Assembly: GCA_024803745.1 (NCBI GenBank)
Contig: JANJXV010000037.1
Location: 10,741,001-10,805,000, forward strand
Source of the DNA: Megascapheus bottae
Lineage: Eukaryota; Chordata; Mammalia; Rodentia; Geomyidae
Length of the DNA: 64,000 nucleotides
Direction of reading: 5' to 3'
Below, piece after piece: positions 1-12,252 of this stretch (position 1 is its first letter; each line of letters starts with the position of its first letter). The notes under the pieces are model-generated. The model was not told the DNA's origin. It saw only the letters and a program-made list of their open reading frames with translations, and ran no database searches. The position numbers and the translations under genes were made by a program.

Positions 1-387
1 CCTTTCTGTATCACAAGCTTTGTTATAAAGTTCTTAGTACCATCTAGTTTGATCACAGTTTGCAATTTTCACATCAGAGAGAAATCTGATTGAGCCAGTC
101 TATCTTTTTGAGCCAAGTCAAAAGTATAGAGCTTGCTGACAGGTATCTCCCATTACCCCATGTTTGTAATCAGCCGTGGAGACAGAAGTAACCTTGATTT
201 CTCTGAAGACTAGGAGTGATAGCTTCTGCCTCTTGGCTTACAGCTCCAGTTGTTGCTAGGGGATACTGGCAGCAGCAGTTGCCCTGTCTCTTAGCCAGCA
301 GCTTCACTTTTATCCCACTTGAATTACACAGACACATATACACCATTAGTAACTGCGTCTTGGCTTTATAAACTTGGCTTGGATTAA

Positions 388-629
388 TTTTTTTTTTTTT
401 TTTTTTTGGTCATAGGGCTTGAACTCTGGGCCTGGGCATTGTCCCTGAGCTCTTCAGCTCAAGGCTACTGCCCTACCCCTGGAGCCACAGCACCATTTCT
501 GGTTTTCTGGTGGTTAATTGGAGATAAGAGTCTCACAGACTTTAGTGCCCTGTCTGGCTTTGAACCTCGATCCTCAGGTCTCAGCCTCCTGAGTAGCTAG
601 GATTACAGGTGTGAGGCATGGCGCCCAAC
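388..629 (-). repeat. B1-headed dimeric SINE
   Basis: The T-run at 388-407 is the tail. The right module comes next, then AATTGGAGATAAGAGTCTCA, then a B1/7SL head read in reverse (CCTGAGTAGCTAGGATTACA). This copy defines the second family of the window, called B1-Geo below. Confidence 0.85.
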
Positions 630-1239
630 AATTTTTTTTTTTAATCAAAGCAAACTTTGACTTTTAAACCTTACTTTTGGTATCATTAAATATGTAGCTG
701 TCTGATAAAATAAGATCTTTGATCAGAGTGCTGATAAGCTCACTGACCCATCACATATCCCTGCTCCAAGTTAATCTGTCCTTCCTCATTGCTCTCAAAG
801 CTCTTTGTTCTTCCTGCTAGTGTAGAGATTATCATCCAGTTTTAGTGTGCCATAGGTGCAAGTTCATCTCCTCAGCTCTGAGTATGAGACATGCTTTACT
901 AAGTATGTGTCCCAGGCTACCAGCAGAGTGCTGGCTTCAGAACAGGTACTCAAAGTCTTAAGAGAAGAGAGGATTCTCAGACTGAAAAGTAAAGAAAATG
1001 CTAAGGATTGTGACAAGAAGATGAGTTAATGTCTTATGCCTAACTTTAGGGACCTTGTCTCTACCCTCTGTATCTGTAGGGTAAAACCTGGCTACCCTTT
1101 TAGTGGTTAAAGATTTGGGGAGATAAAGGACAGTTAAACAGGAAGTGGAAGTTGCTTTTTTATTTAAAAAAAAAAAAAAAGCAGAGGGCCAAGAAGTTCC
1201 TAACCCCATTACTAAACTATATAAGAATCAAGAAAGATG
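630..1239. other. DNAJC18 intron, unique DNA
   Basis: No exon, RNA gene or recognisable repeat beyond short A- and T-runs at 633-643 and 1165-1179. Confidence 0.4.
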
Positions 1240-1434
1240 GGGCCGAGTGTTTGCCCTAGTGATAGAGTGCTTGCCTAGCATGCATGAAGACCCGGGTTCA
1301 GTTCCTCGGTACCACATACATAGGAAAAAGCTGGAAGTGGTGCTGAGGCCCAAGTGGTAGAGCTCTAGCCTTGAGAAAGTCCAAGGACAGTGCTCAGGCC
1401 CTGAGCTCAAGCCCAGGACTGGCAAAAAAAAAAA
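1240..1434 (+). repeat. IDL-Geo SINE
   Basis: Full-length copy. The ID-like head has A-box and B-box (GGGTTCAGTTCC) remnants of a tRNA-Ala promoter. It is followed by the module GGAAGTGGTGCTGAGGC... through CAGGACTGGC and an A-tail. Of the young subtype, marked by GAGAAAGTCCAAGGACAG. Confidence 0.9.
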
Positions 1435-1466
1435 AGAATCAAGAAAGAGCCAGGCACAGAAATGCA

Positions 1467-2035
1467 TTTCTTTTTTTTTTTTTTTTAATTATTTCTTTTT
1501 CTTTTTTGCCAGTCTTGGGACTTGAACTCAGGGCCTGGGCGCTGTCCCTGAGCCCCTGAGCCTCTTTGTACTCAAGGCTAACGCTTTACCATGTGTGAGC
1601 CACAGCGCCCTTTCTGGCTTTTTCTGTTTATGGTACTGGGGTCTCGAACCCAGGGCTTCATGCATTCAAGGTGAACACACTACCACTGAGCCACCTTCCC
1701 AGCTCAGAGATACATTTCAGTAGTCCCAGTACAATGGAGGATGAGTCAGGACAGTCACAAGTTTGAGGACAGATAGGCTGCATAGTGAAACTCTGTCTCA
1801 AAAAAAAAAAGAAAGAAAGAAAGAATATAGGAGTGGCCAGGAGTGTGGCCTAGTGGTAGAGCGCTTGCCTAGCATGCACCAAGACCCGGGTTCAATTCCT
1901 TGGTACCACATAGATAGAAAAAACTGGAAGTGGTGCTGTGGCTCAAGTGGTAGAGCTCTAGCCTTGAGAAAGTCCAAGAACTATGCTCAGGACCTGAGCT
2001 CAAGTCCAGGACTGGCAAACAACCACCACCACCAA
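1467..2035. repeat. Cluster: old IDL-Geo (-), B1 monomer (+), IDL-Geo (+)
   Basis: 1467-1706 is a diverged dimer in reverse. 1707-1825 is a B1 monomer ending CTCTGTCTC plus (GAAA)n. 1831-2035 is a forward IDL-Geo ending in (CCA)n. Confidence 0.8.
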
Positions 2036-3050
2036 AGGTGGCTTACTTTGAGAGCTGAGGTGTTCTCCAGGTAGAAATAAAAATCCAGTGAATAAGCCTA
2101 TGTTTGAGCTCACTGGTTCCTAAGAGAGGTGTCAGCACATAGCCCTTCAGAGTCTATTTCTGGCCTTCGACAATGGCTGTGTGGAGCTTCCACACTACCC
2201 AAGTGCCATTTGAGAACAGGCAGCATCTGCCCTCTGAATCCAGCAGCCAGCAAGGTTAAATTTAGCTCTTAGAGTTTGTAAAAATAAACCTACTTGAGAA
2301 CAAAGTTCACTCTTGGCAAAATACTGAATGGAAACTGTTTTTTATCTATGTTAGTCATTATCTTTTAAAATCTTTTGTTTACTTCTTTTCTCTGCTATTC
2401 CTTAGAATGCTTAATCTGGGTGAATTTGTATGAATACTGACACTAATTACCCAGTTTACTCCTTCACTGCTCTAACTGCATAGTAGACCTAATACCAGGG
2501 AAAGTGGCTGTGCCCTTGGGTGAGGCAGGACCAGCCTCGGCCTATACAGCCAAGCGAGATCCTGGCCCTGTCTGGTTGAGGAGCATGTCTTTTCATGCCC
2601 TTGCATGGGGTAGCTGAGTGATGGAAGGCTAAGCTTTGAACTAGGGTAAAAATTAACTATCTTCTAGAGCAGTCATGTGGATTATAGATGATGGTGTAAG
2701 TGTGATTCTTAGCATAGTGTCTGATACATACTAAGTGACTCATTCTTGGTGAAGTTCAGTCTTTGTGTGGCCTTGAATTGTAAACCAAAGGTAGCTCTTT
2801 CTCATGGGACTGGATTATGGGGGTAGTTGAGTTTATCAGAACCTCCCAACTTTCAGATTCCTCTCTGGGCTCTTAGGCTGAGTATTTGTAGGAGAGACTC
2901 TGGCACTTGCTTTTTTAGGCAATTTGCCAATCAGTTTACCTTTAAGACTCGACACTCTGTCCATCTTACTATATTGGGCCTTTAGGGAAAGGGGGACATT
3001 TTGTTAAGAAAAAAAGGTGTTCTTTTAATCCTGCCTCTTCTCAATTTTAT
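2036..3050. other. DNAJC18 intron with a weak MIR match
   Basis: Mostly unique. 2650-2760 resembles the 3' part of MIR (CTTAGCATAGTGTCTGATAC, then ACTAAGTGACTCA). No exon signature. Confidence 0.4.
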
Positions 3051-3249
3051 TTCTTTTTTCTTTTGCCAGTCTTGGGGCTTGAACTTAGGGCTTGAGCACT
3101 GTCCTTGGACTTTCTCAAGGCTAGAGCTCTACCACTTGAGCCACAGCACCACTTCCAGGTTTTTTCTATGTATGTGGTACTGAGGAATTGAACCTGGGCC
3201 TTCATGCCTGCTAGGCAAGCATTCTACCACTGGGCCAAACTCCAAGCCC
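3051..3249 (-). repeat. IDL-Geo SINE
   Basis: T-rich tail, CAGTCTTGGGGCTTGAAC, right module, then the reversed ID head ending AGGCAAGCATTCTACCACTG. Confidence 0.88.
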
Positions 3250-3459
3250 TTTTTTTTCTTTCTAGTTATGTAAAAGTTACTGAATATTAACAGAACTTGT
3301 TAAAAGCAACATATTCTTGGGTTGATCCTTGGCTTGTTGAAAGGCAAAGAGATTCACTGGCAGTTTGAGGAGACATTGGGACTAGTTTCTGGAAACACTG
3401 AATTTGTATGAGGTCATTGCTCAGAAATAGAGGTCTTTAACTGGGGTGTGGGGGAATTT

Positions 3460-4078
3460 TCTTTTTTTTGCCAGTCCTGGGGCTTGAACTTAGGGCCTGA
3501 GCACTGTCCTTGGGCTTTCTCAGGTCTAGAGCTCTACCACTGGAGCCACAACACCACTTCCTGGCTTTTTCTATGTATATGGTACAGAGGAATTGAATCA
3601 GGGTGTTTGTGCATGCTAGGCAAGCACTCTACCACTATGCCAAACTCCCAGACCTGTTTTTTTTTTTATTTGCCAGTCCTAGGGCTTGAACTCAGGGCCT
3701 ATGCACTGTCCCTGAGCTGCTTTTGCTTAAGGCTAGCACTCTACCATTTTAGGCATAGCATCACTTCCAGCTTTTTCTGTTGATGTGGTACTGAGGAATT
3801 GAACCCAGGGCTTCATGCATGTTCAGCATTCTACCACTAAGCCACATTCCTAGCTCCTATAACTGGGTTTTGATAAGCTTTTTTTTTTTTCTTGCCAGTC
3901 CTGGAGCTTGAGCTCAGGGCATGGGCACTGGCCTTGGGCTTTCTCAAGGCTAGTGCTCTACCACTTGAGCCACAGCACTACTTCCAGCTTTTTCTGTGTA
4001 TGTGGTATGGAGGAATGAAACCCAGGGCTTTATGCTTGCTACGCAAGCCCTCTACCACTAGACCACGCTCCTGGTCCT
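3460..4078 (-). repeat. Three consecutive IDL-Geo SINEs
   Basis: Copies at 3460-3655, 3656-3857 and 3880-4078 share one orientation, each starting with a T-run and ending with the reversed head. The middle copy is an older subtype (GAGCTGCTTTTGCTTAAGGC). Confidence 0.87.
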
Positions 4079-5275
4079 GATAAGCTTTATAGAAAACAAT
4101 GTGATGTTTTAAGAAAAACATTCACACAATGGGCAATGATCTTTCATCCACTTGACATGGAGGTCTTCAAGACAGAAAATACTAAGAATCACTAGTCTTT
4201 ACTATTCCCTAGAATAGGACTGCAGGAAATGAGACATTTAGAAAAGGCTAATCAACAAACAAAAAAAACCGCTTGTTTCAACAAAGAAATTGTTTCAACA
4301 AAGAATCTGCTCCTTGCACTGGCATTAACTGTGACTCTAAGGAACCAGAGGCATGGGCTGAGTTCACAGAGGTCTCCTGAATAGGATTCCCACATGTCAA
4401 AAAGCTTGAGAAGTGGCCTTAGTGCTGAGGGCTGGACAAGACTCAGGAGCAGAGGCCTTTTCTTTGGGGGACAGCAATGATCATTCATGAAGCTTTGTCA
4501 CCTGCAACATGACTATGCCAAGACAGGCCCTGGCTAGCAGGCATTGCAGGCACCCTTGCCAAAGGTGAAAGCACATTGTTCTGCAGCCTGGAGATCTGTT
4601 GCTTGCCAAGCCACCACTGGGCTAGTGCCCAGGCCCTGCAGTACTGTACACGGAGGGTTTTTATGCACATCCACCCTTTACCCTGGAGTCCTGTACTTCA
4701 TCTGTACTTTGAGCCTAACTTGGTATAAAAAGAATCATTGTGAGCAGAAATGCCAAGCCATGTTTTGTGTGGATAGACACTTATTGAGAAATCAATGCCC
4801 ATTGTCCTTTCTGGCTAATGTTAATTCCTGTTGCCTGGCAGTTTGCTGATGAATCGAACAGGTGTGTCTCCTTCCACTAACAAAAAATATGTCAGCACTA
4901 CGATTAAGAATGGATGGGCATATTTGAAAATGATTAAAATAGCATTTTTCACAAGTATGGTCCTTTAAACATTGAGTAGCTGCCTGCTTGTTGGAGACTC
5001 TGGGATGCCGCATGGCTCATCCAGGCTCATCCTGTTATTTTCACAGCTTGTCTGGGAAGGCGCTTTTCAGGCACTCCTCCCTGAGAATATCTCTGTAAAA
5101 GAAGAATAATTTGAGGTAGTCCAACCGCTGTGGGGTCAGGAAATATAGCAGGGATTACATTCTAGTCAAAAAATAGAATGATCTTCTCTACCACAAAGAG
5201 AAAATGCAATTCATTTAGTCAAGGAGATAAAGGACACTGGATCCAGATGATTCCACTTTTGAAAGACCCCCAGCT
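4079..5275. other. DNAJC18 intron, unique DNA
   Basis: 1.2 kb without SINEs. Overlapping short open frames on both strands near 4.5-4.9 kb have no recognisable peptide or splice context. Confidence 0.4.
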
Positions 5276-5673
5276 TGGGCTGGGAGTTTGGCCTAGTGGT
5301 AGAGTGCTTGCCTTCCATGCACAAAGATCCGGGCTCGATTCCTTGCTACCACATACATAGGAAAAAGCCAGAAGTGGCGCTGTGGCTCAAGTGGCACAAG
5401 TAGCCTTGAGGGAAAAGCCCAAGGACAGTGCTTGGGCCCTGAGTTCAAGCCCCAGGACTGGCAAAAAAAAGAACCAAGGGCCGGGAGTTTGGCCTAGTGG
5501 TTAAAGTGCTTGCCTAGCATGCATGAAGACCCGGGTTCAATTCCTTGGTACCACATACATAGAAAAAAGCCGGAAGTGGTGCTGAGGCTCAAGTGGTAGA
5601 GCTCTAGCCTTGAGAAAGTCCAAGGACAGTGCTCAGGCCCTGAGCTCAAGCCCAGGACTGGCAAAAAAAAAAA
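5276..5673 (+). repeat. Two IDL-Geo SINEs in tandem orientation
   Basis: 5276-5470 and 5478-5673, both full length with A-tails. The second has the young diagnostic bases and an intact B box (GGGTTCAATTCC). Confidence 0.9.
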
Positions 5674-6116
5674 GTTACCTTGGCCTTTGAGTTGAGGCCT
5701 TAGTATGTGTGAGGGAATGAAGAAAGCTGTCGACAGCCTGGCCGTCTGTTGCACTTCCCCGCCGGAGGTGGGCCCTATGGGTGAATTATGGTCCAGCAAC
5801 ACTGGGGAAAGAATGAAGCAGCTGTCTTTGTTTCAGATGACAGGAATAGGCAGTTGGACTCCAGTCTCCAACTGCTATGTGAATACCAGGGAGAGGCAGG
5901 CTGTGAAAAGGCTCCTCTTACTGCACACATGCATGTCTTTCTAAGTCTGATGCCAAATGTTTTATTGATAAGAACTAAGTCCAGAGCTTTCTCTAAGAGC
6001 GCAGATAGGGTAGGATTGCAGGATCACAGGTGCCTGCTAATCCTCAGCATCTGGTGTAGCACCCAATGTGTTTCTTGAATAAAGGAATGAATGCTGCATT
6101 AAAAAGCATTCAAGTA

Positions 6117-6371
6117 AGCTGGGCACTTGTAGCTCATGCCTGTAATCCTAGCGGTCCAGGAGGCTGAGATCCGAGGATCAAGGTTCAAATCAGCCCAGGA
6201 AGAAAAGTCCCCTCTTACTTCCAATTTATCACTCAAAAAACAAAACAAAACAAAAAACAACAGAAATGAAGTTGTATTAAAGCACTAGCTTTGAGCAAAA
6301 TAGCTCAGGGACAGTGCCCAAGCCCTAAGTTCAAGCCTTACCATTGCAAAAACAGCAACAACAAAAAACAG
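6117..6371 (+). repeat. B1-Geo SINE
   Basis: The B1 head (CTCATGCCTGTAATCCTAGC) and the right module are separated by an (AAAAC)n expansion at 6236-6260. It ends about 100 bases before the DNAJC18 acceptor. Confidence 0.8.
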
Positions 6372-6466
6372 CATTAAAGTAAAAGATGCTTTATGCTTTG
6401 GTTCCAGAAAGTGAAATATGACAAAGAGTCAACTCTTTTTATGAATTTACCTCTTTTGTCTTTCAG

Positions 6467-6591
6467 AGTCGGAATTAACAAATTTGGCAGGATTATACAG
6501 AGATGAACGGTTGAAACAGAAAGCGGAGTCGCTGAAACTTGAAAACTGTGAAAAACTTTCCAAACTTATTGGCCTCCGCAGAGGTGGCTGA
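6467..6591 (+). CDS. DNAJC18: DNAJC18, last coding exon (partial gene)
   Basis: The 3'-terminal coding exon of a J-domain co-chaperone of the ER membrane. A pyrimidine-rich acceptor ending in AG at 6465-6466 is followed by two bases that complete a split codon, then 40 codons to TGA at 6589-6591. The peptide starts [18 protein letters not shown] and ends [11 protein letters not shown], which I recognise as the C-terminal tail of DNAJC18, downstream of its DUF1977 region. The J domain, membrane segment and all earlier exons lie before base 1; I searched bases 1-6400 and found no preceding exon, so the final intron is over 6.4 kb. It lies directly upstream of SPATA24 on the same strand, as in human. 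The assignment rests on peptide recall and synteny. Confidence 0.88.
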
Positions 6592-7514
6592 GAGGATGGT
6601 ATTCCTACACAGGGTTTGGGGTTTTGTTACTTGTTACTACTTACGTTCCCAAGTCCATTTTATAATACAAAATTAGGAAATGATGAACATTTTACTATTT
6701 GCGAACTTTGGGTAGGGTTGCCGGGGCTTGAGCAAAGTCCTTCCTGAGATGTATCTCCTAGGACAGGAACACTTCATGTAAGTTACATGAATGGCAAAGC
6801 ATCCACTCAAACCCCGGCTTCATGTCTACCCTCCCTTTGTGAATATAGTTCCGGGCATCCCAGAGCACATCGATGATTCCTTTCCTTCTCCCCATCTTCA
6901 GTAATCTCAATACCCAGGCATTCCTGAACTTAGCCAAAGCAATTCCATATTATTTATAGCATCTGCCAAGTCTCCTCTCCCTACATAAAAGTTATCTCTC
7001 TAGAGAAATAACCCTGGGAACTTAAACTCTCTTGCCAATAGCTTTCTGTTATCCCAGACTCCACTCAGAGAATTCAGAAATTAAAACCATTTGTGCTGTG
7101 AAACAGGTTAGTGGAAATTCAGTAGCAAGGTCAGGAGAAGGTCCAATGGAAGACTTCATTTTAGCACCTTAATGCAGATCCCTAGGCCATCACAGAACCC
7201 AGAGAGAATGTCCTTTGTGTTATTTCCCCTTGATGTAATTTTTGGTATCATCATCCTTGAACTGAGCCCCACCATTCCACAGAGGTACAGTGGTTAGACC
7301 CACGAGGAATCATAGCCAGCCAGATCCAACTATGGCTCAAGCCTAGAGATGGAAGGCTCCTCCTCCTGTGTCTCTGGGGTTGGGGTAGAGGTTAGTGTTG
7401 GGTTCTACAGTCATTTTGTTTAACCCAGTGTTATATGTAGTTTATAGTGTAAGATGATTTTTTATTTATTCTTCTCTCTTTTTTTTATTTTGTGCTGGTC
7501 CTCAGTTTTTTGTT

Positions 7515-7808
7515 GTTGTTATTGGTTTTTTGTCAGACTTGGGGCTTGGTACTGTCAGGGTCTGGGTACTGTCCCTGAGTTTTTACACTCATAGCTACCA
7601 CTCTACCGCTTTGAACCACAGTGCCACTTCCAGTTTTTTGTAGTTAATTGGAGATAAAGACTTTCCTGCCCAGGCTGGCATCAAACTGCCCCCCTCAGAT
7701 CTCAGCCTCATAGGTAGCTAGGGTTACAGGCCTATGCTACTGAACTTTCTTTTTTTCCTTTGGCTCAAAGTTAATGCTCTACCCCTTGAATCACAGCTCT
7801 ACTTCTGG

Positions 7809-7850
<42 letters not shown>

Positions 7851-7965
7851 AAGTAGAGATAAGAGTCTCACAGACTTTCTTGCCCAGGCAGGCTTCAAAC
7901 AATTATCCTCAGATCTCAGCCTCCTTAGTAGCTAGAATTACACTGTGAGCCACCAGGACCCAGCA
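7515..7965 (-). repeat. Two B1-Geo SINEs; the second split by (GT)n
   Basis: 7515-7747 and 7748-7965. In the second, the dinucleotide run 7811-7848 sits in the middle of the element. Confidence 0.75.
7811..7848 (+). repeat. (GT)n microsatellite
   Basis: Nineteen uninterrupted GT units within a SINE. Confidence 0.97.
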
Positions 7966-8300
7966 GTTTATTCAGCTTTCAATTGAGTGCCTACTGTACA
8001 TAATAGCAGAGGCTCTCCTAGTTTTTACTTACGCCTCCTCACAGTTCTGTAAAGTAGATGATTCATCTCTGTTTTGTTTTGCCAGTCCTACGGGTTGAGC
8101 TTAGGGCCTGAACACTGTCCGTGGGCTTTCTCAAAACTAGAGCTCTACCACTTGAGCCACAGCACCACTTCTGGCTTTTTCTATGTATGTGATACCGAGG
8201 AATTGAACCCAGGTCTTTGTGCATGCTAGGCAAAACCTACCACTAGGCCAAACTCCTGGCCCTCATCTCTGCTTTTATGAGAGCATTGGCCTGGAAAGGG
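7966..8300 (-). repeat. MIR remnant carrying an IDL-Geo insertion (8072-8262)
   Basis: The MIR in reverse (GTGCCTACTGTACATAATAG, then CCTCACAGTTCTGTAAAGTAG) is interrupted by a minus-strand IDL-Geo. The insertion is flanked by TCATCTCTG at 8063-8071 and 8263-8271, a 9-base target-site duplication. Confidence 0.75.
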
Positions 8301-10319
8301 TAATGTCCTCAGTTTTTTGTTTTTTTGGTTTCTTTTTTGAGGACCTCCTTGACCTTTGAGTGACATGGAATTTACATTGTAAAATGTACCATAGGCTAGA
8401 TAGGTTTATGGAAAACTTCCTTACAAAAAAATTCAAATTCACACTCCAGTTTCAACCATTTTACATAATGGGCAGCAACAAAACTGACTAGACAGAGTAA
8501 AAGACTCTCCTCTAGATACCCATGAACAAATAGAATCATGTTCTGTGAATTTCATGTTAGCTCAGAGTTATCTGTGTTGATACTAACAGCATTAAATGTC
8601 ACATGGTACTATTTCTTACTAAGATTCTACAACACTAACATCTGGCTTTTATTCCCCACCGAGGGAATTACATGTTTTGGGTTGAAGAATAGTTTAATCT
8701 ATTTGGAACTATTCAGAATATTGTTAAACTAATTTCCTTGGTTGTCTTTTAGATGGGTTGTGTGCATGGTGGTAAAATAAGCTTTTTCCTCTTGTCTACA
8801 TCCTTTGGAAGACTTCCTGACAGTATAAACTCTTTAGATAAGGCTATTCTTGCTTGATACTGTTTTTTGGAGTGCTGCTGCAGATTGAAGAAGTGTGAAG
8901 GGAGTGGGGCGAAGAAATAGAACTTGAGGCTCACACAGGAACTGAACTGCCGCTCTCAATCAAATGAAGGTGTTCTCCACAGCAAGGCGGGAGAAGATGA
9001 AAATCCTCGTCACAGAAAACCATGCCCCTCCAATAATCCATGTCCACAGATTAGCAGCTCGGAGATTCATCTGCTCAAGCTTCTTTGATCAATTCTAGCT
9101 CACACAGTTTGGGAGGAGTGACATGGAAGAAAAAAACATGGCCTGCTTTCTGTTGGAAACTGAAGAAATGGCAGTGAACTCCCAGGAGAACCTGGGACCA
9201 GCAGGTGGGCCAAGCTGTGTGCTGTTCTCATTTGCATCCTCACACTCCTCAGGACTGGCGATGAGGCGGCACTGCGGGATTCACTGTGTGCATGCACTGT
9301 TCCTCACACGAGCTAGCTAGCGCTTCCTTTCTAGTTATTTTGAACTCACTTAAGGTGTAAGCTTACTGTCCTCATATATTTATTTTTGGAAAGGACCAAG
9401 TTACTATACATCTTTATTTTTTTGAGCTTGCATTATTGATACGTTGTGCAATGGCCACCAAGTAACCACAGGCACATATGTTAGTAATGATTATATCATC
9501 TGCATCACAATACTAAAGACCTGACTGCTCTGTGACCAGCCTCTGGGATGACATGGGTGAATTCAGATCCTGAATTCCAGAATTCTGAAAAATCTGGTCA
9601 CTTGATTCATTGCATCTAGACTGAGTGTATTTTAACAAAAAAAAATGAAATGATTATATATATAAAGAATGGCTGTATATCTTGGTATTTTTTACCTTTG
9701 TTGTTGGCCTCCTTAGACACTCATTGCATATGCTTGATTCCCTTAGAGACAATTTGGTTCAAAAGAGCTGTTAATCTCTGCTCCGGTCTCGCCGCGCCTT
9801 AGTGGCATTCCATGTGTTTAGAATAGTATGGAGCTTTGATGACATCATGGCTTCCATAGTTCCTTTCAGATAGCAGCACCAATCAGATGAAGATCAGCAC
9901 ATCAGGGGTTGCTCCAGATCCTTGCTGGCTTTGTTCCCATCAGCCCATATTTAGAAGGAACTTGGTTTAAATATAGAGTTCATGGTATTTACACAGACTC
10001 ATTTGGCAATGATAACTTTTACTTAAAGAAATAAAAAGGAGCATGAAATTCAATTCAGTGAAGATCAAGAACTTGCTGTATAACCGGTAGGCTGAGCTAA
10101 GGGGTCAAGGAACTGAGAGCTGGCTGTAGAAAGAGCTGCCCAGTGGGGTGATTGTCAATGGGGAGAAAAAAGGGACCATAGGGATCCACCGCAAAGGGGT
10201 TTAGTCCAACCTAGGAGATAAGTGAAAGCAACTCTAAGGGTAAGACTTGCAATAGACTTGAAATTAGCATATATTAGTTGAACAACAGGTCTCATTTGCT
10301 CTATTTTAGAGATCAATGA

Positions 10320-10545
10320 CTTTTTTTTTTGTGGGTTGTGCGACTTAAGTTCTGGGCCTGAGTGCTGTCCCTGAGCTCTTCAGCTCAAGGATACCGCCCT
10401 AACCCTTGAGCCACAGTGCCACTTCTGGTTTTCTGGTAGTTAGAGATAAGAGTCTCACTGACTTTTTAGTGCCCAGGCTGGCTTTGAACTGAGATCCTCA
10501 GATCTTAGCCTCTAGATTGCAGGCATGAGCCACCAAGCCTGGCTG
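10320..10545 (-). repeat. B1-Geo SINE
   Basis: T-run, GTGGGTTGTGCGACTTAAG, right module, then the reversed B1 head ending GGCATGAGCCACC. Confidence 0.82.
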
Positions 10546-10617
10546 GTGACTTTTTTTTTTAAATGGAGGTTCTTGGAAGCCACACCCAGGGTTCATTTCC
10601 ATAAAAAACACTACTAC

Positions 10618-10990
10618 CTGGGATGGAAAGTTGGCCCAGTGGTAGAGTGCTTACCTAGCATGCATGAAGACCTGGGTTCCATACATAGAAAAAAAAGTGC
10701 CAGGCATGGTGGCTCACGCCTGTAATCCTAGCTATTCAGGAGGCTGAGATCTGAGGATCAAGGTTCAGAGCCAGCCCTGCCACAAAAGGACCTAAGACTC
10801 TTATCTCCAATTAACCTCTAGAAAATGGGAAGTGGGGCTTGGCTCTAGGGTAGGGTGGTAGCCTTGAGCTGAAGCACTCAAGGACAACGCCTAGGCCAGG
10901 TTCAAGCCACATAACCCACAAAAAAAAAAAAAACAGAAAAAAACAAATGGTGCTGTGGCTCAAGTGGCAGAGTACTAGCCTTGAGGAAGA
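10618..10990 (+). repeat. IDL-Geo split by a B1-Geo insertion
   Basis: The ID head occupies 10618-10697, a complete B1-Geo follows at 10698-10943, and the host's right module resumes at 10944-10990 (TGGTGCTGTGGCTCAAGTGG). The two host parts fit end to end in the consensus. Confidence 0.78.
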
Positions 10991-11174
10991 AGCTGTTGTG
11001 TAGTCCCCTTACATCTGGGCTGACCTTTGCTCTTCAAACTGTAAAATGTGCCAAAACTGGCATCTTCCATTTTTTTTTTACCTTGGAGGGGGCTTGCCAT
11101 CATGTTTCCTGAGACCATTATGCTAACCACATGGAGAAGCCACACTAACCAATGCAGCTGACAGTCCTGACCTT

Positions 11175-11637
11175 CTGAGCACTCGTGGTTCACCCCCGTA
11201 ATCCTACTTTCTTTAGGAGGTTATGATCTGAGGGTTGTGGTTCCAAGCCAACCTGCGCAGAAAAGTCCATGAGACTCATCTTCCAAGTAATCTCCCAAAA
11301 ACCACAGTGAGGCTGGCGCTGATGGTAGCCTTGAGTAAAACATCTCAAGGATAGTACCCAGGCACTGAATTCAAGCTGTAGGACAGCATCAAAAACAAAA
11401 ATGGGCACAGTGGCTCACGCCTGTAATGCTAGCTACTCTGGAGGCTGAGATCTGAGGATCAAGGTTCGAAGCCAGCCCGGACACAAAAGGACCTAAGACT
11501 CATCTCCAATTAGCCTCCAGAAAATAGGATGTGAGGCTCAGCTCAAGGGTTAGGGTGGTAACCTTGAGCTGAAGAGTTCAGGCCCAGAGTTCAAGCCCCA
11601 CGACCCACACACAAAAAAATTAAAAAAAAAATTTTTT
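11175..11637 (+). repeat. Two B1-Geo SINEs
   Basis: 11175-11400 (diverged) and 11402-11637 (well preserved, A/T-rich tail). Confidence 0.82.
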
Positions 11638-12252
11638 AAAGGAGGGTAGTGTGTTTGGCAGAAAGAAATAAACAAACCATCAACCAGGATGACAAGTCTG
11701 GGCAAAAGGCAGCTTTTCCCAGAGAAGGATCATAGAGCTTTCTGTGATATCATGCCATGCTAAGCTTCAGTGAGCCCTAGTTGGCCAGAAACCCAAAGTG
11801 CTTGCTGATATATGGAGACGTATGTTGTGGCTCCCATCCAGGATGACCATCTATCATGTCCATGCAAGTCCAGACTTGGATCGTAAGGTTCTCATTCCTA
11901 ATAACCTCCCAACCCCAGGGACTGGCTGCTTGGAGACAGCTACGTTCTAAGGCGGGACCCCAGGTGCATGAAGGGCAGCCTGTTCCAGCTGGTGGAAGTG
12001 AACAATGACTGGCAAGGGACACCAGACGGCACCACAGGAGAGATTAGAGGGAGGAAAGAGACCACAGCTCGTGAGAACGCTCTGAGTCACTGCCCCAGTG
12101 GGATGTGCAGCTTTGTCCAAGGTGACATGGTGAACACATTGGCAGACGAAGCAGCACAGCACGCTCTGCGCCCACACTGCCCAGCGCAGTAGCTACTAGC
12201 CCAGGATGGCTATTAAACCAGCATCAGTGGTTCCCCCTGTCATCTACCTTCT
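11638..12252. other. Intergenic unique DNA
   Basis: No repeat recognised. Open frames on both strands at 11.8-12.2 kb overlap each other and lack recognisable content. Confidence 0.35.

Larger units (their letters stand above)
6592..10040 (+). other. Probable DNAJC18 3' UTR and downstream DNA
   Basis: No coding exon is visible after the DNAJC18 stop. Unique sequence at 6592-7440 and 8300-10319 is interrupted by SINEs. An AATAAA at 10030-10035 is a possible poly(A) signal; whether the transcript runs that far is inference. Small open frames near 8.5-9.3 kb have no recognisable protein content. Confidence 0.4.

Noticed and set aside
3460..4078. Regular repeats of about 200 bases that could suggest an array
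   Set aside because: The units are independent SINE copies with tails and unequal divergence. There are no short palindromic repeats with uniform unique spacers as in CRISPR.
5705..6078. Overlapping + frames before the DNAJC18 exon
   Set aside because: The peptides do not match DNAJC18 and have no consistent splice sites. This is intron.
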